A stretch of 64,000 bases of DNA from Cyrtodaria siliqua (lineage: Eukaryota; Mollusca; Bivalvia; Adapedonta; Hiatellidae). The DNA lies in NCBI GenBank assembly GCA_037043455.1, contig JAWPHD010004482.1:1-64000 (forward strand). Direction: 5' to 3'. This document shows positions 61,601 through 64,000 of this stretch, piece after piece (position 1 is the stretch's first letter; each line of letters starts with the position of its first letter). A program made the position numbers and the translations under genes. Under the pieces are notes generated by a model. It worked only from the letters and a program-made list of their open reading frames with translations. It did not search any database and was not told where the DNA came from.

Positions 61601-62395
61601 TCCCCTTTTTTTGTTGAACAGGAATGCTCTTTTCTTGATTAAGCATAATGACTTAGTAGTATGTAACATATGTTAAATCAATCAGTTTATTATGAGCGAT
61701 AATAAATCCTCTAGAAGGAATATCTTACCTTCCTTGAGTCTTGTAATGTTAACCATGAGATTTATTCTGCTACTAGTTTTCAAAAGCTTCCAACCAATAT
61801 GGAGTTCTTGAACTGACTCAAGAATGACAACGATACTAGAGATGTGTCCATGCATCAAATATGTGTCTGATCATAACTTGATGCTTTATGTAGAGTCTGG
61901 ACCTGGATATAATGTCCATCTGTTTACCAGTATTCATTTTAATGGACCATCCATAATGAGTATGAAATTATAAATTGTCTACTCCTTTTTATGTAAATAA
62001 TACAAAAAGTTTTTTTTATAGATCATGTAGATAGTAGGTCTGAATGAGTTTTACGTGTAGGTAAAAACATAGTAGGTCACCTTTTCTTTTGAAAACAACG
62101 TTGCCGAACACAAATTGTCCTTGGCCCATGTTTAAAATCAGTATCGACATTGTATAATGTCTATTTCACTGGGCAATTTAATGTGTGCGATTGTAATTAT
62201 TACAATTGCTATTCATTCTTGACGTTGACTATATAATCATGACATTCTCCACCTAAGTGTGCAATATTAGTGGGTATAAAAGTCGAACATAGAACACAGT
62301 CAGCCATAAGAAAAACAAACACAAAAGACACAGTCACAATGATAAGCTAAAGTATACGACAACATAAACATAAACGAGTTGACAATAGCCTTATT
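61601..62395. other. Intergenic, nothing recognised
   Basis: AT-rich sequence with no supported feature. Confidence 0.45.
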
Positions 62396-62690
62396 AGGGG
62401 TAATGTCTTGGAATGGTCAGTCGCATAAAGCCACTGGGGGTTAAACCAGGTTCTGGAGTGCACCAAACCCCACTAGTGTCCTTTTATCTGATCAGTGTAA
62501 TTAACGAAATTCTCTCCAGGCCATATCATCTTACAAACTAGGCAGCAATAATAGACAATATAAGAATAACGTATGATTTATATATGGTTATAAGAAAACA
62601 AAAGCTAAAACAACACAAAGCAAGTACTCAATGACGTGGCAGAAGACAGAGCAATAAAAGAATAAACCATTAAGGGTACGACAATACAAT
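62396..62690 (-). repeat. RT-element 3' tail, inverted
   Basis: The inverse complement gives the tail order: ACCATTAAGGG-type text, ACTCAATGACGTGG, TTGTCTATTATTGCTGCC and GTGCACTCCAGAACCTGGTT. It is a truncated minus-strand copy with no coding sequence. Confidence 0.65.
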
Positions 62691-62833
62691 ATTGAAGTTA
62701 ACGTCGTTTTAGTTCTTATGTAGACATCATAGGTCCATAATCTATCAGGTCATCCACTAAACATGCAGTGCGTAGCAACATGATAGTGTCATAGTATGGA
62801 ACGCCATGACCGTCTTGTGATGTTGCTGATTAC

Positions 62834-63150
62834 TATATGCAGTACATTTCTGGTATGTAGTAGATAAACCATTATATGAAGTCCAGTTATCATTATATGT
62901 AGTGCATTTATTATTATATGCAGTAGTTTATCTAATATATGAGGTCCTTTGAACATTATATGAAGTAGGTTTGTATTTATATGTAGTGCTTCTGTTGACT
63001 TTATATGTGGTACATATTTTAATATACGTGGTGAATACGTCTTTTTATTCGGTGGTTTTAATTGCTTTATATTCGGTACAATCGGCTTTATACGGGGTGC
63101 ATTTCTTATGATATGCAGTGCTTTTTCTATTATATGCGGTGGTTGATGAG
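62834..63150. repeat. Degenerate ATATGCAGTG tandem repeat (about 30 bp)
   Basis: TTATATGCAGTG and variants (TTATATGAAGTA, TTATATGTGGTA, TTATACGGGGTG) recur about ten times at roughly 28-32 bp spacing. The array is old and diverged. Confidence 0.65.
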
Positions 63151-63259
63151 ATCAATCGGAACACTCGTTTTTTAAGATGTTGCGATTTTATCGGAAATCT
63201 AACAGGGAGTGTGATTTAAAAAAAACTAAAAATGAAACATACCTACCCTATTTTTTGCT

Positions 63260-64000
63260 ATACTGGCCAAGGGCCAGCAGAACTTATGGGATGGCGATTT
63301 GTTCGTCGTCCTCCGTCGTCTGTCGTCCGTCCGTTAACTTTTACCTCGTTAAGTCGATAGAGTCTTCATTTTTCATCCGATCTTTAACAAACTGCAACAG
63401 ATTGTTAATATGAATGAAAGCTTCGGCAAGTTTAAAACCAGCCAGATCGGACCAGTAACAGCAGAGTTATGGCCCTTAATTTAGTTAAAAATGCTATATT
63501 TTGCCTTGTTAAGACGATAGGGCCTTCAGTTTACATCCGATCTTTATTAAACTTTATCAGATTGTTAATATCAATGAAGACTCGAAGAAGTTAAAAACCA
63601 GCCAAATCGAACCAGTAACAGCGTAGATATGGTCCTTGATTTAGTTAAGAATGCTATAGTTTGCCTCGTTAAGACGATAGTGTCTTCATTTTTCATCCGA
63701 TCCTTACCAATCTTTACCAGATTGTTACTATCAATGAAATTTCAGACAAGTTCGTAAACCAGCCAGATCGGACCAGAAACAGCGGAGTTATGGCCCTTGA
63801 TTTAGTTAGAAATTCTATATTTTGCCTCGTTAATGCGCTAGGGCCTTCATTTTTCATCAGATCTTTACCAATGCTACCAGATTGTTAATATCAATGAAAG
63901 CTTAGACAATTCGAAAACCAGCCGGATTGGACCATTTACACCGGAGTTATGGCCCTTGATTTTTTGAATATGCTATATTTTGGCTTCAGTAAGACGAAAG
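63260..64000 (+). repeat. Bivalve-type element with exact 160-bp tandem period
   Basis: After a CGTCGTCCTCCGTCGTCTGT microsatellite-like head, the word GTTAAGNCGATAG starts at about 63348, 63508, 63668, 63828 (variant) and 63988, exactly 160 bp apart. Each monomer holds TTTTTCATCCGATCTTTACC, CCAGCCAGATCGGACCAG and GAGTTATGGCCCTTGATTT. The array runs off the window. A link to the BIV160 or pearl-type repeats of bivalves is possible but unverified. Confidence 0.8.

Noticed and set aside
1..64000. CRISPR arrays, bacterial operons or phage genes
   Set aside because: No repeat-spacer pattern, no prokaryotic gene density and no ribosome binding sites; the tandem repeats present are contiguous satellites or minisatellites.

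Overview
Eukaryotic, AT-rich, intron-age DNA with no intact host protein-coding gene that I can recognise. The repeats point to a bivalve mollusc: TCCGTCCG-headed elements with central tandem repeats of about 155-160 bp, a tRNA-derived SINE of molluscan type, mariner and Ty3/gypsy remnants, and a reverse transcriptase family common in marine invertebrates. The bivalve call is an inference from repeat style; the species is not determined.

Layout. 1-8.7 kb is low-complexity intergenic sequence with several very good palindromes, a tRNA-derived SINE and a promoter-like repeat (5583-5801). 8.7-13.99 kb is a partial copy (U0) of a large unit. 13.99-59.5 kb is a higher-order tandem array of three units (U1 13989-25742, U2 25743-46450, U3 46451-about 59500). 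All three have the same order: leader, broken reverse transcriptase with conserved 3' tail, dispersed block with a 19-bp minisatellite, long-TIR foldback element, then a second dispersed block. The units differ by later insertions, expansions and deletions, so each acts as an empty-site control for the others. 59.5-64 kb is flanking sequence: an inverted copy of the promoter-like repeat, two more retroelement tails and the start of an array with an exact 160-bp period.

The most unusual object is in U2 at 32993-36846. Two 457-bp direct repeats differ by one base as I read them, and each has inverted ends GGTCTCACACC/GGTGTGAGACC. They enclose an apparently intact I-PpoI-like His-Me finger (HNH) endonuclease gene on the plus strand and, convergent to it, a transposase-like C-terminal pseudogene on the minus strand. 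The block splits a Helentron-type tandem-repeat element. A solo third 457-bp copy is at 58995-59451 with TTCA on both sides, and its empty site is visible in U1 and U2. A second element (29759-30244) has the same TTCA duplication and a matching GGTNTNNNACC end. Together these suggest a recently active TTCA-targeting element family, with one member carrying a homing-type nuclease.

Functionally the window is a record of mobile-element activity rather than a set of cooperating genes. The only frames with clear protein-family signal are the His-Me nuclease, the minus-strand transposase-like frame, several reverse transcriptase copies and one mariner remnant.
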